Assembly (NCBI RefSeq): GCF_016862575.1
Contig: NZ_BONF01000031.1
Location: 98,205-162,204 of the forward strand
Length of the DNA: 64,000 nt
Reading direction: 5' to 3'
Origin: Catellatospora bangladeshensis
GTDB taxonomy: Bacteria > Actinomycetota > Actinomycetes > Mycobacteriales > Micromonosporaceae
The position numbers and the translations under genes were made by a program. Positions within the stretch are counted from its first letter, which is position 1. Every line of letters begins with the position of its first letter. Under the pieces are notes generated by a model. That model was given only the letters and a program-made list of their open reading frames with translations, ran no database searches and was not told where the DNA came from. Shown in pieces: positions 1 through 9,133 of this stretch.

Positions 1-1
1 G

Positions 2-364
2 GTGCCGTACGCGCTGGGTCCCGCGGCGGGCCGGGCCGGGGCGACCGCGATGATCGACGTGTCGGACGGGCTCATCGCCGACCTCGGGCACATCGCCACC
101 GCCAGCAAGGTAGGCATCAACCTCAACCGCAGCGCGTTCAAGGTCCCGGAGCAGATGCGCGACGCGGCGCTCGCGCTCGGCGTCGACCCGTACCAGTGGC
201 TGCTGGCCGGTGGCGACGATCACGCGCTGGCCGCGACGTTCCCGCCCGGCTCGGCGCTGCCGGACGGGTGGCACTTCATCGGCGAGGTGACCGACGGCAC
301 CACGGTCACCGTGGACAGCCGCCCGTGGTACGGCCCCAAGGGGTGGGACCACTTCCGGGCGTGA
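2..364 (+). CDS. thiL: Thiamine-monophosphate kinase, C-terminal part
   Basis: The open frame enters from the left edge, so only the last ~120 residues are present. ThiL phosphorylates thiamine monophosphate to the diphosphate cofactor, with ATP, in the cytosol. The fragment has MIDVSDGL near its start and LLAGGDDHALA near the middle, which match the glycine/aspartate motifs of the AIRS/PurM fold of ThiL (GGEDYEL-type). The C-terminus (GPKGWDHF) resembles the usual end of the family. The first ATG/GTG visible is not taken as the true start. The gene is followed with little or no gap by an acetyltransferase gene. Confidence 0.88.
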   Translation: MPYALGPAAGRAGATAMIDVSDGLIADLGHIATASKVGINLNRSAFKVPEQMRDAALALGVDPYQWLLAGGDDHALAATFPPGSALPDGWHFIGEVTDGTTVTVDSRPWYGPKGWDHFRA

Positions 365-390
365 CCTGCTTGATCAGTATCCTCGGCGCC

Positions 391-855
391 GTGACCCAGA
401 TTGAGATCAGGCCGACGCGGTACGGCGCGCCGGTGGCCCGCAAGCTGATCGCCGAGCTCATGGCTGACCTGGCCGAACGCTACGGCGACTCCGACGCCAC
501 GCCGATCGAGGCGGTCGAGTTCGACCCGCCGGACGGCGGCTTCTTCGTGGCGTACCTCGACGGCGCGGCGGTCGGCTGCGGCGGCTGGCGCAGCTTCGGC
601 GGCTCGGAGGAGGTCGCCGAGATCAAGCGCGTCTACACCTCGGCTGACGGGCGAGGTAAGGGCGTCGCGCGGGCGGTCATGACGGCGCTGGAGACCGACG
701 CGCGGGCGCACGGCCGGGTGCGCGCCATCCTGGAGACCGGCCTCGCCCAGCCCGAGGCGATCGCCCTCTACCAGGCCATCGGCTACCAGCTGATCGAGAA
801 CTTCGGCCACTACCGGGACAAGCCCGGCTGCCGCTCCTTCGGCCGCACCCTCTGA
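391..855 (+). CDS. GNAT-family N-acetyltransferase
   Basis: A single GNAT domain of about 154 residues. The acetyl-CoA pyrophosphate-binding loop is GRGKGVARAV (about residues 88-97), followed by the usual TNDEARALYxxxGY-like segment, here AIALYQAIGYQ. Substrate cannot be told from sequence. GTG at 391 is chosen because homology-like sequence begins there (VTQIEIRPTRYG). An alternative GTG at 361 overlaps the thiL stop codon and would add ten uncharacteristic residues. Neither has a clear Shine-Dalgarno, so translation coupled to thiL is possible. A strong convergent terminator follows. Confidence 0.8.
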   Translation: MTQIEIRPTRYGAPVARKLIAELMADLAERYGDSDATPIEAVEFDPPDGGFFVAYLDGAAVGCGGWRSFGGSEEVAEIKRVYTSADGRGKGVARAVMTALETDARAHGRVRAILETGLAQPEAIALYQAIGYQLIENFGHYRDKPGCRSFGRTL

Positions 856-877
856 GCGCGTCACACGCCAGGACGGC

Positions 878-913
878 GAAGAGGCCGCCGAGCGGGTGCT
901 CGGCGGCCTCTTC
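878..913. terminator. Bidirectional hairpin terminator between the acetyltransferase gene and rpmB
   Basis: Perfect 15-bp stem: GAAGAGGCCGCCGAG (878-892) pairs with 899-913 around a 6-nt loop. It sits between two convergent genes and can serve both strands. Only short T runs flank it. Confidence 0.8.
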
Positions 914-924
914 GTGAGTCTGCG

Positions 925-1116
925 TCAGGCGCGGGTGACCTTGCCGGCCTTCAGGCACGACGTGCAGGCCTGGACCTTCTTGGAGTTGCCGCCACCGGCG
1001 GGGGTGCGCACCGTCTGGATGTTCGGGTTCCAGCGACGGTTGGTCTTCTTCTTCGACCACGGCACGTTGTGACCGAAGCCCGGTCCCTTGCCACAGACGT
1101 CGCACACGCTAGCCAC
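925..1116 (-). CDS. rpmB: 50S ribosomal protein L28, zinc-binding form
   Basis: 63 residues, normal length for L28. Two CxxC pairs (CDVCGKG near residue 5 and CTSC near residue 52) mark the zinc-binding (C+) form. The core NRRWNPNIQ and KKVQACTSC segments are typical. The GTG start at 1116 has AGGAG a few bases upstream. The gene is monocistronic and convergent with the acetyltransferase gene. Actinomycetes often carry a second, cysteine-free L28 induced by zinc starvation; none is seen here. Confidence 0.95.
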   Translation of the reverse strand: MASVCDVCGKGPGFGHNVPWSKKKTNRRWNPNIQTVRTPAGGGNSKKVQACTSCLKAGKVTRA

Positions 1117-1319
1117 GGGATTCTCCTGAGTTCGTCTTGATCAACTACCCGACCAAGCGTCACTGTGCCGGGAACTTCGCCAGGGTACCTGACGCGCATG
1201 GCACGTGCCCAATCGGGGCGGAGCCACCCGGCGCCGACGCGCCCGGTGTGGCTGGCATGACTGTACCGCCCGCCACGCCGTGCGTGAGAAGCGGGTGCGG
1301 CACCGATAGGCTGGCGGCC

Positions 1320-2915
1320 GTGCTGGAGGTCCTGGACATCGCGGCGGTGCGGCGCTGGAGCGGGCTGGCGGTCGCCGGCGTGCGACGGCATGAGCAGGCG
1401 CTGAACCAGCTGAACGTGTATCCGGTGCCCGACGGCGACACCGGCACCAACCTGCTGCTGACGCTCACCGCGGCCGAGCAGGTGCTGGCCGGTCCGCTGG
1501 CCGAGCCCCAGTCGGCCGGTGCGCTGCTGCGTGCCACGGCCCGGGGCGCGCTGATGGGCGCGCGCGGCAACTCCGGCGTCATCACGGCGCAGTGGCTGTC
1601 CGGGCTGGCCGACAGCCTGGACGGCGGGGGCCTGGCGCCCGCGCTGGACGCCGCCGCGAAGGCCGCGTACGCCGCCGTGGCCCGGCCCGTGGAGGGCACC
1701 ATCCTCACCGTGGCCCGCGCGGCGGCCGACGCGGCACACGGCGGCTCCGACGACGCCGAGGCGGTCCGCGCAGCGGTTCGGGGCGCCCGGGAGGCGCTGG
1801 CCCGTACTCCGGAGCAGCTGCCCGTGCTGGCGGCCGCCGGGGTGGTCGACGCGGGCGGGCAGGGGCTGGTGCTGCTGCTGGAGGCGCTGCTGGAGGCGCT
1901 GACCGGCGAGCACGACGAGAGCATGATCGACCCAGCCCCGAACGGGCACGAACACGCCGATCACGCCGGGCACGGGCACGGCGGCCACGCGCACGTGGCG
2001 GCGGCGTACCGCGGGCCCGCGTACGAGGTGCAGTTCCTGCTGGACACCGGGGCGGGCGAGATCGCCGACCTGCGGGTGGCGCTGGACCGGCTCGGCGACT
2101 CCCTGGTCATCGTGGGCGGTCCGGCGACCTGGCGGGTGCACGTGCACGTGGACGACGCCGGCGCGGCGCTGGAGGCGGGGCTGGCGGCCGGGCGGCCGTA
2201 CCAGATCCAGGTGACCCACCTGACCGCGCCGACCGCGGCGGGCGCGCCGCGGCGGCCCGACCCGACGGCCCGCGCGGTCGTCGTCACCGCCGCGGGGGAC
2301 GGCATCGAGCAGCTGCTCACCGCCGAGGGCGCGGTCGCGGTCAGCGGCAACCCGTCGACCGCCGAGGTGCTGGACGCGATCCTGGCCACCGGCGCCGGGC
2401 GGGTGGCGGTGCTGCCCACCGATACGAACCTGCGGGCGGTGTGCCAGATGGCGGCCGAGGAGGCGTTCGGCGAGGGCGTGAAGGTGCGCGTCATCCCGAC
2501 CCGCTCGCCCGTGCAGGCCCTGGCCGCGCTGGCGATCCGAGACCACGCCCGGCGCTTCGAGGACGACGTGATCGCGATGGCGGAGGCGGCGGGCGCGTGC
2601 CGCTCGGCCGAGGTCACCACCGCGAGCCGGGAGGCGCTGACGATGGCCGGGCGCTGCCGCCCCGGCGACGTCATCGCGCTGATCGAGGGCGAGGTCAACC
2701 TCATCGGCGCGGACCTGCCGACGGTGTGTGCGCAGCTGCTGGACCGGATGCTGGCCAGCGGCGGCGAGCTGGTGACCCTGCTCACGGGCGCCCAGGCCCC
2801 GGACGGCCTGGTCGAGGCGCTGACCGCGCACGTCGCGGCGCGCTGGCCGTTCGTCGAGGTGCACGCGTACGAGGGCGGCCAGCCGCACTACCCGCTGCTT
2901 GTCGGGGTGGAGTGA
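1320..2915 (+). CDS. DAK2-domain fatty-acid-kinase-like protein (FakA/YloV family)
   Basis: About 531 residues. The N-terminal DAK2/DhaL domain holds YPVPDGDTGTN (about residues 35-45), the aspartates that bind Mg-ATP, and GARGNSGVI further on. The C-terminal half resembles the FakA middle and C-terminal domains. In Firmicutes FakA phosphorylates fatty acids carried by FakB/DegV proteins; the substrate in this organism is not known. A histidine-rich stretch lies at about residues 209-226 between the domains (see findings). GTG at 1320 is chosen because the conserved DAK2 N-terminus starts there; the upstream open frame is non-conserved. recG follows after 12 nt, the usual neighbour in Gram-positive bacteria. 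Confidence 0.87.
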   Translation: MLEVLDIAAVRRWSGLAVAGVRRHEQALNQLNVYPVPDGDTGTNLLLTLTAAEQVLAGPLAEPQSAGALLRATARGALMGARGNSGVITAQWLSGLADSLDGGGLAPALDAAAKAAYAAVARPVEGTILTVARAAADAAHGGSDDAEAVRAAVRGAREALARTPEQLPVLAAAGVVDAGGQGLVLLLEALLEALTGEHDESMIDPAPNGHEHADHAGHGHGGHAHVAAAYRGPAYEVQFLLDTGAGEIADLRVALDRLGDSLVIVGGPATWRVHVHVDDAGAALEAGLAAGRPYQIQVTHLTAPTAAGAPRRPDPTARAVVVTAAGDGIEQLLTAEGAVAVSGNPSTAEVLDAILATGAGRVAVLPTDTNLRAVCQMAAEEAFGEGVKVRVIPTRSPVQALAALAIRDHARRFEDDVIAMAEAAGACRSAEVTTASREALTMAGRCRPGDVIALIEGEVNLIGADLPTVCAQLLDRMLASGGELVTLLTGAQAPDGLVEALTAHVAARWPFVEVHAYEGGQPHYPLLVGVE

Positions 2916-2927
2916 TGGAGTGAGGGC

Positions 2928-5141
2928 ATGACCACCGCGGATGTCGACACCGACCTGTCCAAGCTGGTCGGGGAGAAGACCGCCAAGGCGCTCAAGACGC
3001 ACCTCGACCTCTACACGGCCGGTGACCTGCTCTACCACGTCCCCCGGCGGTACGACCAGCGCGGCGAGCACACCGACATGCGCACGCTGGAGATCGGCGA
3101 AGAGGTGACCGTGCTCGCGCAGGTGCTGCGAACCACCACCCGGCCGATGCGGCAGCGGCGCGGCAGCATGCTGGAGGTCGTCGTCGGCGACGGCGCGGGC
3201 GGCCAGCTCGTGCTCACCTACTTCCAGCAGGCCTGGCGCGAGCGCGACCTGCGCCCCGGCCGCTGGGGCCTGTTCGCGGGCAAGGTGAGCGACTTCCGGG
3301 GCCGCCGCCAGCTCAACAGCCCCGAGTACGTGCTGCTCGACCAGGGCGCCGCCGACGGCGAGGTGGCCGCCGAGGTCGAGGAGTTCGCCGGGGCGCTGAT
3401 CCCGGTCTACCCGGCCGCGGCCGCCGTGCCGACGTGGGTGATCGCGCGCTGCGTACGGGTCGTGCTGGACACGGTCGAGATGCCGCCCGACGCGACGCCG
3501 TCCCGGACCCGTGCTGAGCGCAAGCTCGTCGACCTGGCCACCGCGCTCCGCGAGATCCACCGGCCCTCGTCCAAGGAGATGCTCTACGTCGCCCGCCGCA
3601 GGCTCGCCTGGGACGAGGCGTTCGCGGTGCAGCTGACCCTGGTCCGCCGCAAGCGGGAGGCCGCCGCGTGGCCCGCCAAGGCCCGGCCGCGCCGCGACGG
3701 CGGCATGCTGACCGGGTTCGACGCGGCGCTGCCGTTCACGCTCACCGACGGCCAGCTCGCCGTCGGCGAGGAGATCGCTGCGGACCTGGCCACCGCCCAC
3801 CCGATGCACCGGCTGCTGCAGGGCGAGGTCGGCGCGGGCAAGACCCTGGTCGCGCTGCGGGCCATGCTCCAGGTCGTCGACGCGGGCGGCCAGGCCGCGC
3901 TGCTCGCTCCGACCGAGGTGCTGGCCGCCCAGCACCACCGCGGCATCACGAAGATGCTGGGTGCCGCCGCCCGCGAGGACGCCGACACCCTGTTCGGTGC
4001 GGCCGACACCGACCGTCCGGGTACACAGGTCGCCCTGGTCACCGGCTCGCAGGGCGCGGCCGCCCGGCGCAAGGTGCTGGCCAAGCTCGCCGACGGATCG
4101 GCCGGGCTGGTCGTGGGCACCCACGCGCTGCTCTACGAGGGCGTCGACTTCGCCGACCTGGGCCTGGTCGTGGTGGACGAGCAGCACCGCTTCGGCGTCG
4201 AGCAGCGTGACGCGCTGCGCGCCAAGGCCGAGCAGCCGCCGCACGTGCTCGTCATGACGGCCACCCCGATCCCGCGTACGGTCGCCATGACCGTCTACGG
4301 CGATCTGGAGGTGTCCAGCCTGTCCCAGCTGCCGGGCGGGCGCTCGCCGATCGCCTCGCACGTGGTGCCGGTCGCCGAGAAGCCCGCGTTCCTGGACCGG
4401 GCCTGGCGCCGCGTCGTCGAGGAGGTCCAGCAGGGCCACCAGGCGTACGTCGTCTGCCCGCGTATCGGCGACACCGAGTCCGACGACGACACCCCGCCGC
4501 CGGGCGACGCGGTCGAGGACGAGAAGCGGCCGCCGGTGGCCGTGCTGGACGTCGCGCCGCTGCTGGCCGACGGCCCGCTGCGCGGGCTGCGCATCGGCGT
4601 GCTGCACGGGCGGCTGCCCGCTGACGAGAAGGACGCGGTGATGCGCTCGTTCGCGGCCGGGGAGATCGACGTGCTCGTCGCGACCACGGTCATCGAGGTC
4701 GGCGTGGACGTGCCGAACTCCACGGCGATGGTGATCCTCGACGCGGACCGGTTCGGCGTCTCGCAGCTGCACCAGCTGCGCGGCCGGGTCGGCCGGGGCT
4801 CCGCGCCGGGCCTGTGCCTGCTGGTCACCGAGGCGGTGGCCGGCACCCCGGCGCGTGAGCGGCTCGACGCGGTCGCCTCCACCCTGGACGGCTTCCGCCT
4901 GGCCGAACTGGACCTGGAGCAGCGCCGCGAGGGCGACGTGCTGGGCGCCGCGCAGTCCGGCCGCCGCTCCCACCTGCGCCTGCTGTCGCTGCTGCGCGAC
5001 CGCGACCTGATCGGCGAGGCCCGCGCCGAGGCCGAGTCCCTCCTCGCCGAGGACCCCGACCTCTCCGCCCACCCCCTCCTCGCCGCCCAGATCACCCGCC
5101 TGGTCGACGCCGACCGCGCCGAATACCTCCACAAGGGCTGA
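2928..5141 (+). CDS. recG: ATP-dependent DNA helicase RecG
   Basis: 737 residues. RecG remodels stalled replication forks and branch-migrates Holliday junctions. Order of parts: N-terminal wedge/OB domain (about residues 50-170), helicase lobe 1 with Walker A GEVGAGKT (about residue 299) and DEQHRFGVEQR (about residue 416), then lobe 2 with QLRGRVGRG near residue 620. The DEQH box rather than DEAD/DEAH is typical of RecG. ATG at 2928 has GGAGTGA upstream. Likely co-transcribed with the preceding DAK2 gene. It ends before the family B palindrome. Confidence 0.96.
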   Translation: MTTADVDTDLSKLVGEKTAKALKTHLDLYTAGDLLYHVPRRYDQRGEHTDMRTLEIGEEVTVLAQVLRTTTRPMRQRRGSMLEVVVGDGAGGQLVLTYFQQAWRERDLRPGRWGLFAGKVSDFRGRRQLNSPEYVLLDQGAADGEVAAEVEEFAGALIPVYPAAAAVPTWVIARCVRVVLDTVEMPPDATPSRTRAERKLVDLATALREIHRPSSKEMLYVARRRLAWDEAFAVQLTLVRRKREAAAWPAKARPRRDGGMLTGFDAALPFTLTDGQLAVGEEIAADLATAHPMHRLLQGEVGAGKTLVALRAMLQVVDAGGQAALLAPTEVLAAQHHRGITKMLGAAAREDADTLFGAADTDRPGTQVALVTGSQGAAARRKVLAKLADGSAGLVVGTHALLYEGVDFADLGLVVVDEQHRFGVEQRDALRAKAEQPPHVLVMTATPIPRTVAMTVYGDLEVSSLSQLPGGRSPIASHVVPVAEKPAFLDRAWRRVVEEVQQGHQAYVVCPRIGDTESDDDTPPPGDAVEDEKRPPVAVLDVAPLLADGPLRGLRIGVLHGRLPADEKDAVMRSFAAGEIDVLVATTVIEVGVDVPNSTAMVILDADRFGVSQLHQLRGRVGRGSAPGLCLLVTEAVAGTPARERLDAVASTLDGFRLAELDLEQRREGDVLGAAQSGRRSHLRLLSLLRDRDLIGEARAEAESLLAEDPDLSAHPLLAAQITRLVDADRAEYLHKG

Positions 5142-5164
5142 CCCCGCGCCGTCCCCGGCTCCTT

Positions 5165-5239
5165 GATCATCCGACTTGCCTGGCAGACGGGCGAATCTTG
5201 AGGGCGGATACGCCCATGTGCCTGGCAAGTCGGATGACC
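5165..5239. repeat. Palindromic intergenic element, family B copy 1
   Basis: Arms 5167-5185 and 5219-5237 pair over 18 of 19 positions. Each arm contains TTGCCTGGCA or its complement, which is itself nearly palindromic. The centre (GACGGGCG...) is also shared with copy 2 at 40780-40854, so this is a dispersed repeat and not just a hairpin. It lies between convergent recG and the surface-protein gene. Confidence 0.75.
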
Positions 5240-5250
5240 TTGAACACGAG

Positions 5251-5283
5251 GAAGGGGCGGGTCCCGGTGGGACCCGCCCCTTC
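5251..5283. terminator. Terminator of the surface-protein gene
   Basis: Perfect 15-bp GC-rich stem, GAAGGGGCGGGTCCC (5251-5265) with 5269-5283, and a 3-nt loop. It is placed just after the leftward gene ending at 5302 and is also downstream of rightward recG. Confidence 0.8.
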
Positions 5284-5301
5284 TCATCGGTCAGGCGACC
5301 G

Positions 5302-7071
5302 TCACACGTCGGTCAGGTTCAGCCGACGGCGGCGGGCCATCATGTAGACCGCGAAACCGAGCGCGACCAGCAGCAGACCGGAGATCACGAAGATCGTGAC
5401 GTTGGTACCGGTCACCGGGAGGCCCGGCTCGGGGGAGGGGGACGCCGAGGGGGACGGCGAGGGCTCGGTGCAACCCTCGGGCTTGACCCACTCGACCTCG
5501 TCCACGACCTTGCCGTTCAGTGAGACGGTGACCTTGAGCTCGTCACCGGTCGCCTTGAACTCGACCTTCTTGGAGTCGCCCGGGTTCAGGGTGAAGCTGA
5601 CGGCGTCGCCGGTGCTCGGGGTGAGCACGACGTCGGTCTTGCTGCCGTCCTGCGGGTTGTTCAGGTCGAAGACCAGGCCCTCACAGGTGTCGGTGACCTC
5701 GCCGCCGATCGGCTCGCAGCCGGCCGGCTTCTCCCAGGTGATCGAACCGCGCTGCTCGCCGTTCACGGCCACGTGCACGACCAGGCCGTTCTCGCCGACC
5801 TCGAACTCGACCGTCACGGAGGTGCCGGGCGCGACGGTCTTGCTGATCGCGTCGTCGGAACGGTCCTTCAGGGCCTGCTCGCTGGCGGCCGGGGTGGAGC
5901 CCGCGACCGGGGTCAGCACGACGGTCGCCTCGGCGCCGCCGGCCGGGTTGGTGATGGTGACGGTGAGCTTGTCACAGGTCTGGTCACTGGTGATCTCGAC
6001 CGGGTGGCAGGCGGGGGAGTCGGTCCAGGAGTAGGTGCCCTTCTCGACCGCGTTGCCGCTCTCCGTCACGGTGATCGAGGAGGACGCGCTGGCCGGCACG
6101 GTCACCACGACCGTGTTGCCTGCGGTGACCTCGACGGGGCCGCTGGTCCAGTCGCCCGCGCCCTTGACCTCGAACGAGGCGGCCTTGGTGGCACCCTCGG
6201 CGTTGATCAGGGTGACGGTCACCACGCCGGTGCAGTCCGAGGCGAACGTGACGCTCGGCTTCGGAGCGTTCTTGACGCAGCTGCCGCTGAAGTTGACGAC
6301 GTGCACCTCGGTGTCGGTCTTGGTCTGGAAGCGGTTGCGCTTCCACTCCAGCTCGACCTTCAGCCGCGCGGCCAGGGCGCTGCCCTCGACGACCTGGGTC
6401 GCCTCGACGGTCTTGCCGCCCGCGATCTTGTCGCCGTCCTTCAGGCCCTTGATGACGTTCTCGTTGGCGAGGGTCTGCCACTGGCCGTTGGCCTTCTTGA
6501 CAGCGCTGCGCTCCGAGTCCGGGCCGTTCTGGGTGATGACGCTGGCCGTGGCCTCGTCCGAGTAGTGCTTGTTGGACACCAGCCAGGTGACGTTCCAGCT
6601 GCCGGTCTCGGGGTCGCAGACCGCGCTGCCGGTGATGCCGGCCTTGTGCTCACCGCACTTGTCGGCGTCGAGATCGACGCTGCCCTTGTTGGTGGCCTTG
6701 TTGCCGTTGGTCCAGGTGCCCTTGACGGTCAGCTCGGCCTCGTCGGTGGACAGCGGCACGCGCTGCTCGCCGACCAGCTTGCCGTAGGTCCACTTGTTGT
6801 TCTTCTTGGTGCTCTTCGGCAGGGTCGCGCCGTCGACGATGTTCGTGATGGGAGTGTTCGGGTCGGCGGTCACGTCGATCGTGGCCGTCATCTCCGTTTC
6901 CCAGTTCTCGACGGTCCACGTGATGACCCACTCGCTGGGCGTGCACTGCGCGACGCCGGAGATGGTCGTGTGGTGCGCCTGGGCCGGGCTGGCCAGGGCC
7001 ACCGCGCCCATGAGGCCGAGCGCGGCGCTGCCCGTGACGGCGAGCAGGCGGCGGAAGAGGGGACGTTTCAC
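5302..7071 (-). CDS. Secreted, sortase-anchored (LPXTG) repeat surface protein
   Basis: 589 residues from a GTG with GGAG five bases upstream (7071). A signal peptide covers residues 1 to about 32 (KRPLFRRLL then a hydrophobic core, ending ASPAQAHH). The C-terminus has a Ser/Pro linker, LPVTG, a ~22-residue membrane helix and RRRRL, a complete sortase signal. Between them are beta-rich modules. Two N-terminal ones each start with a Cys followed by a W-x-V/I-T-W pattern. Three ~100-residue ones each open with a Cys and close with W-x-x-P-x-x-C, suggesting Cys-linked Ig-like folds. No enzyme motif is seen; an adhesive or structural wall role is inference. No sortase gene is in the window. Confidence 0.85.
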   Translation of the reverse strand: MKRPLFRRLLAVTGSAALGLMGAVALASPAQAHHTTISGVAQCTPSEWVITWTVENWETEMTATIDVTADPNTPITNIVDGATLPKSTKKNNKWTYGKLVGEQRVPLSTDEAELTVKGTWTNGNKATNKGSVDLDADKCGEHKAGITGSAVCDPETGSWNVTWLVSNKHYSDEATASVITQNGPDSERSAVKKANGQWQTLANENVIKGLKDGDKIAGGKTVEATQVVEGSALAARLKVELEWKRNRFQTKTDTEVHVVNFSGSCVKNAPKPSVTFASDCTGVVTVTLINAEGATKAASFEVKGAGDWTSGPVEVTAGNTVVVTVPASASSSITVTESGNAVEKGTYSWTDSPACHPVEITSDQTCDKLTVTITNPAGGAEATVVLTPVAGSTPAASEQALKDRSDDAISKTVAPGTSVTVEFEVGENGLVVHVAVNGEQRGSITWEKPAGCEPIGGEVTDTCEGLVFDLNNPQDGSKTDVVLTPSTGDAVSFTLNPGDSKKVEFKATGDELKVTVSLNGKVVDEVEWVKPEGCTEPSPSPSASPSPEPGLPVTGTNVTIFVISGLLLVALGFAVYMMARRRRLNLTDV

Positions 7072-7309
7072 ACGTGCTCCATGTGGTTCGTGGGACGAGG
7101 GTGAAGCGCGAAGCGACCGCCTGACCCTAGGGGAGCCCGCGTGGGGGTACACAGTCGTCATCCAGCCCGAACATGAAACGTTGCCGAATCGTTATCGCAT
7201 TTGCGTGACGGCCGTGCATTCGGTGGCGCTACGCGCACGAGCAGTTCATATCTGGTTCACCGGTCGGTGCACCGGGGTCGCCGAACGGGGATGCCGTAGC
7301 GTCGGGATC

Positions 7310-7900
7310 GTGACGAGGATCGTGGCCGGCCGGTTCGGCGGGCGTCGGCTGAACGCCCCCTCGGGCCGCGACACCAGGCCCACCGCCGACCGCGTACGCG
7401 AGGCACTGTTCTCCGCCCTCGACGCGATGACCGAACTCGCCGGGGCACGGGTGCTGGACCTGTTCGCCGGCTCGGGCGCGGTCGGCCTGGAGGCGCTGTC
7501 CCGGGGCGCCTCGCACGTGCTGCTCGTCGAGTCGGACGCCAAGGCCGTCCGGGTGATCCGGGAGAACATCGCCGTGCTCGGCGCGGGCGCCGCGGCGCGG
7601 GTCGCCGCGGGCAAGGCGGGCACGGTGCTGGCCGCCGGTCCGGCCGACGGCGCCTACGACATCGTCTTCGCCGACCCGCCGTACGCGCTGTCCGAGGCGG
7701 AGCTGACCGGGGTGCTGGCCGCGCTGGCCGGGCACGGCTGGCTCGCCGAGGACGCGGTGCTGGTCGTGGAGCGGTCCAGCCGCTCGCCCGAGCCCACCTG
7801 GGTGGAGGGCGTCACTGGCGAACGCGGCCGCCGGTACGGCGAGACCGCGCTTTGGTACGGTCGCGCCGTTGCGCAGAGTGGCGTCACGGATGAAGGGTGA
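7310..7900 (+). CDS. rsmD: 16S rRNA (guanine(966)-N2)-methyltransferase
   Basis: 196 residues. RsmD uses SAM to methylate G966 of 16S rRNA in the assembled 30S subunit. Visible: [12 protein letters not shown] at the N-terminus, [14 protein letters not shown], the SAM loop [16 protein letters not shown] (about residues 45-60) and the catalytic DPPY motif (about residues 123-126). The GTG start at 7310 fits the family N-terminus; the open frame continues far upstream without conservation. coaD starts 8 nt after it, the standard actinobacterial pairing. Confidence 0.93.
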   Translation: MTRIVAGRFGGRRLNAPSGRDTRPTADRVREALFSALDAMTELAGARVLDLFAGSGAVGLEALSRGASHVLLVESDAKAVRVIRENIAVLGAGAAARVAAGKAGTVLAAGPADGAYDIVFADPPYALSEAELTGVLAALAGHGWLAEDAVLVVERSSRSPEPTWVEGVTGERGRRYGETALWYGRAVAQSGVTDEG

Positions 7901-7907
7901 GCGGCTA

Positions 7908-8393
7908 GTGAGGCGTGCGGTCTGTCCCGGGTCGTTCGACCCGGTCACCCGGGGACATCTGGACATCATCGACCGGTCGGCCCGGCTCTTCGACGAGGTC
8001 ATCGTCGCCGTGCTGATCAACCAGCACAAGCAGGGCCTGTTCGAGGTCGAGGAGCGCCTCGAGATCCTGCGCGAGGTCACCAAGGCGCTGCCGAACGTCC
8101 GGATCGAGTCGTTCCGCGGCCTGCTGGTGGACTACTGCCGTGACAACGACGCCCAGGTGGTGGTCAAGGGCATCCGGGCGGTCAGCGACTTCGACTACGA
8201 GCTGCAGATGGCCCAGATGAACATCGGCCTGTCCGGCGTCGAGACGCTGTTCATGCCGACGAACCCGCTCTATTCATTCGTGGCGTCGAGCCTCGTCAAG
8301 GAGATCGCCAAGTGGGGCGGGGACGTCTCCTCCTTCGTCCCCGAGCTGGTGGAACGCCGGCTCCTGGAGAAGTTCCGCCCGGCCGGCGGCTGA
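7908..8393 (+). CDS. coaD: Pantetheine-phosphate adenylyltransferase
   Basis: 161 residues. CoaD makes dephospho-CoA from 4'-phosphopantetheine and ATP, the fourth step of CoA synthesis. [19 protein letters not shown] at the N-terminus holds the T/HxGH nucleotidyltransferase motif (TRGHLD), and the C-terminal [12 protein letters not shown] contains the ISSTxxR-like motif in the form [11 protein letters not shown] at 7908 is used because the family begins right there and AAGGGTG lies upstream. It overlaps nothing but follows rsmD closely. Confidence 0.95.
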   Translation: MRRAVCPGSFDPVTRGHLDIIDRSARLFDEVIVAVLINQHKQGLFEVEERLEILREVTKALPNVRIESFRGLLVDYCRDNDAQVVVKGIRAVSDFDYELQMAQMNIGLSGVETLFMPTNPLYSFVASSLVKEIAKWGGDVSSFVPELVERRLLEKFRPAGG

Positions 8394-8502
8394 ATCGGCA
8401 GGTCACGGCGGCGACTCGCCGCAGGGGTCCCCGGTCTGCCGCAGGGGTGGCCCGGGGACGCATCATGGTGTGGACATGACACTGGACAAGGAGTGACCGT
8501 CG

Positions 8503-8997
8503 GTGGACCCACTCGACCGTATTGACGACATCATCGCGATGGTGGAGGCCGCGCGATCGGTGCCGATGTCGCGCAACTGCATGGTCGACCGCGGTGAGCT
8601 GATCGGCGCGCTGGACCAGCTGCGGGCGGAGCTGCCCGGCGAGCTGCGCCGGGCCGCGGCGCTGCTCGAGGAGCGCGACAAGATCCTCGACGCCGGCCGG
8701 CGCGAGGCGGACCGCATCATGCACGAGGGTGAGCAGGAACACGCGCGCCTGGTCTCTGTGAACGAGATCACCGTCTCGGCGGAGCACGAGGGCGCGCGCA
8801 TCGTCGGCGAGGCCCGCGCCGAGGCTCAGCGCCTGCGCGAGGAGGTCGACGAGTACGTTGACACCGCGCTGGGCAACTTCGAGCAGTTCCTGACGCGTGC
8901 GCTCGCCTCCATCGAGCGCGGCCGCGACAAGATGCACGCGCTGCGTGAGATCGGGTCGTTCGTCCCCGGCGACGACGACCGTCCCCTTCCGTTCTGA
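8503..8997 (+). CDS. DivIVA-like coiled-coil protein
   Basis: 164 residues, rich in Glu, Arg and Ala with long heptad-like helices from about residue 35 to the end. It resembles the conserved actinobacterial protein found after coaD and annotated as DivIVA-like or ATP-synthase-b-like. No catalytic motif. Role in polar growth or division is inference from that family. The GTG start has AAGGAG (8488-8493) nine bases upstream. That ribosome site lies inside a six-codon reading frame (8476-8496), which could couple translation. Confidence 0.75.
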   Translation: MDPLDRIDDIIAMVEAARSVPMSRNCMVDRGELIGALDQLRAELPGELRRAAALLEERDKILDAGRREADRIMHEGEQEHARLVSVNEITVSAEHEGARIVGEARAEAQRLREEVDEYVDTALGNFEQFLTRALASIERGRDKMHALREIGSFVPGDDDRPLPF

Positions 8998-9057
8998 CCC
9001 GTCCGGACCGCCGCACCGTCGCGGCGGCCGGCGGGACCCGCGACGCGGCCCGGCCCG

Positions 9058-9088
9058 TTCGACGAGCATGGGCCGCTTCGGGTAATCT
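9058..9088 (+). promoter_or_regulatory. Possible promoter of the yceD-rpmF-rnc unit
   Basis: TTCGAC (9058-9063) and TAATCT (9083-9088) resemble -35 and -10 boxes, with a 19-bp spacer, longer than optimal. It lies 45 bp ahead of the next start codon. Weak, motif-only call. Confidence 0.35.
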
Positions 9089-9133
9089 TCTACCTCGGCC
9101 TGCGACAACGGCCGCATTCCCGCTGCCTTCCCG

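Noticed and set aside
951..5228. Very long open frame on the minus strand across rpmB, the kinase gene and recG
   Set aside because: It is antisense to well-supported genes with clear motifs. Long antisense frames are expected in DNA this GC-rich, and the protein has no recognisable domain.
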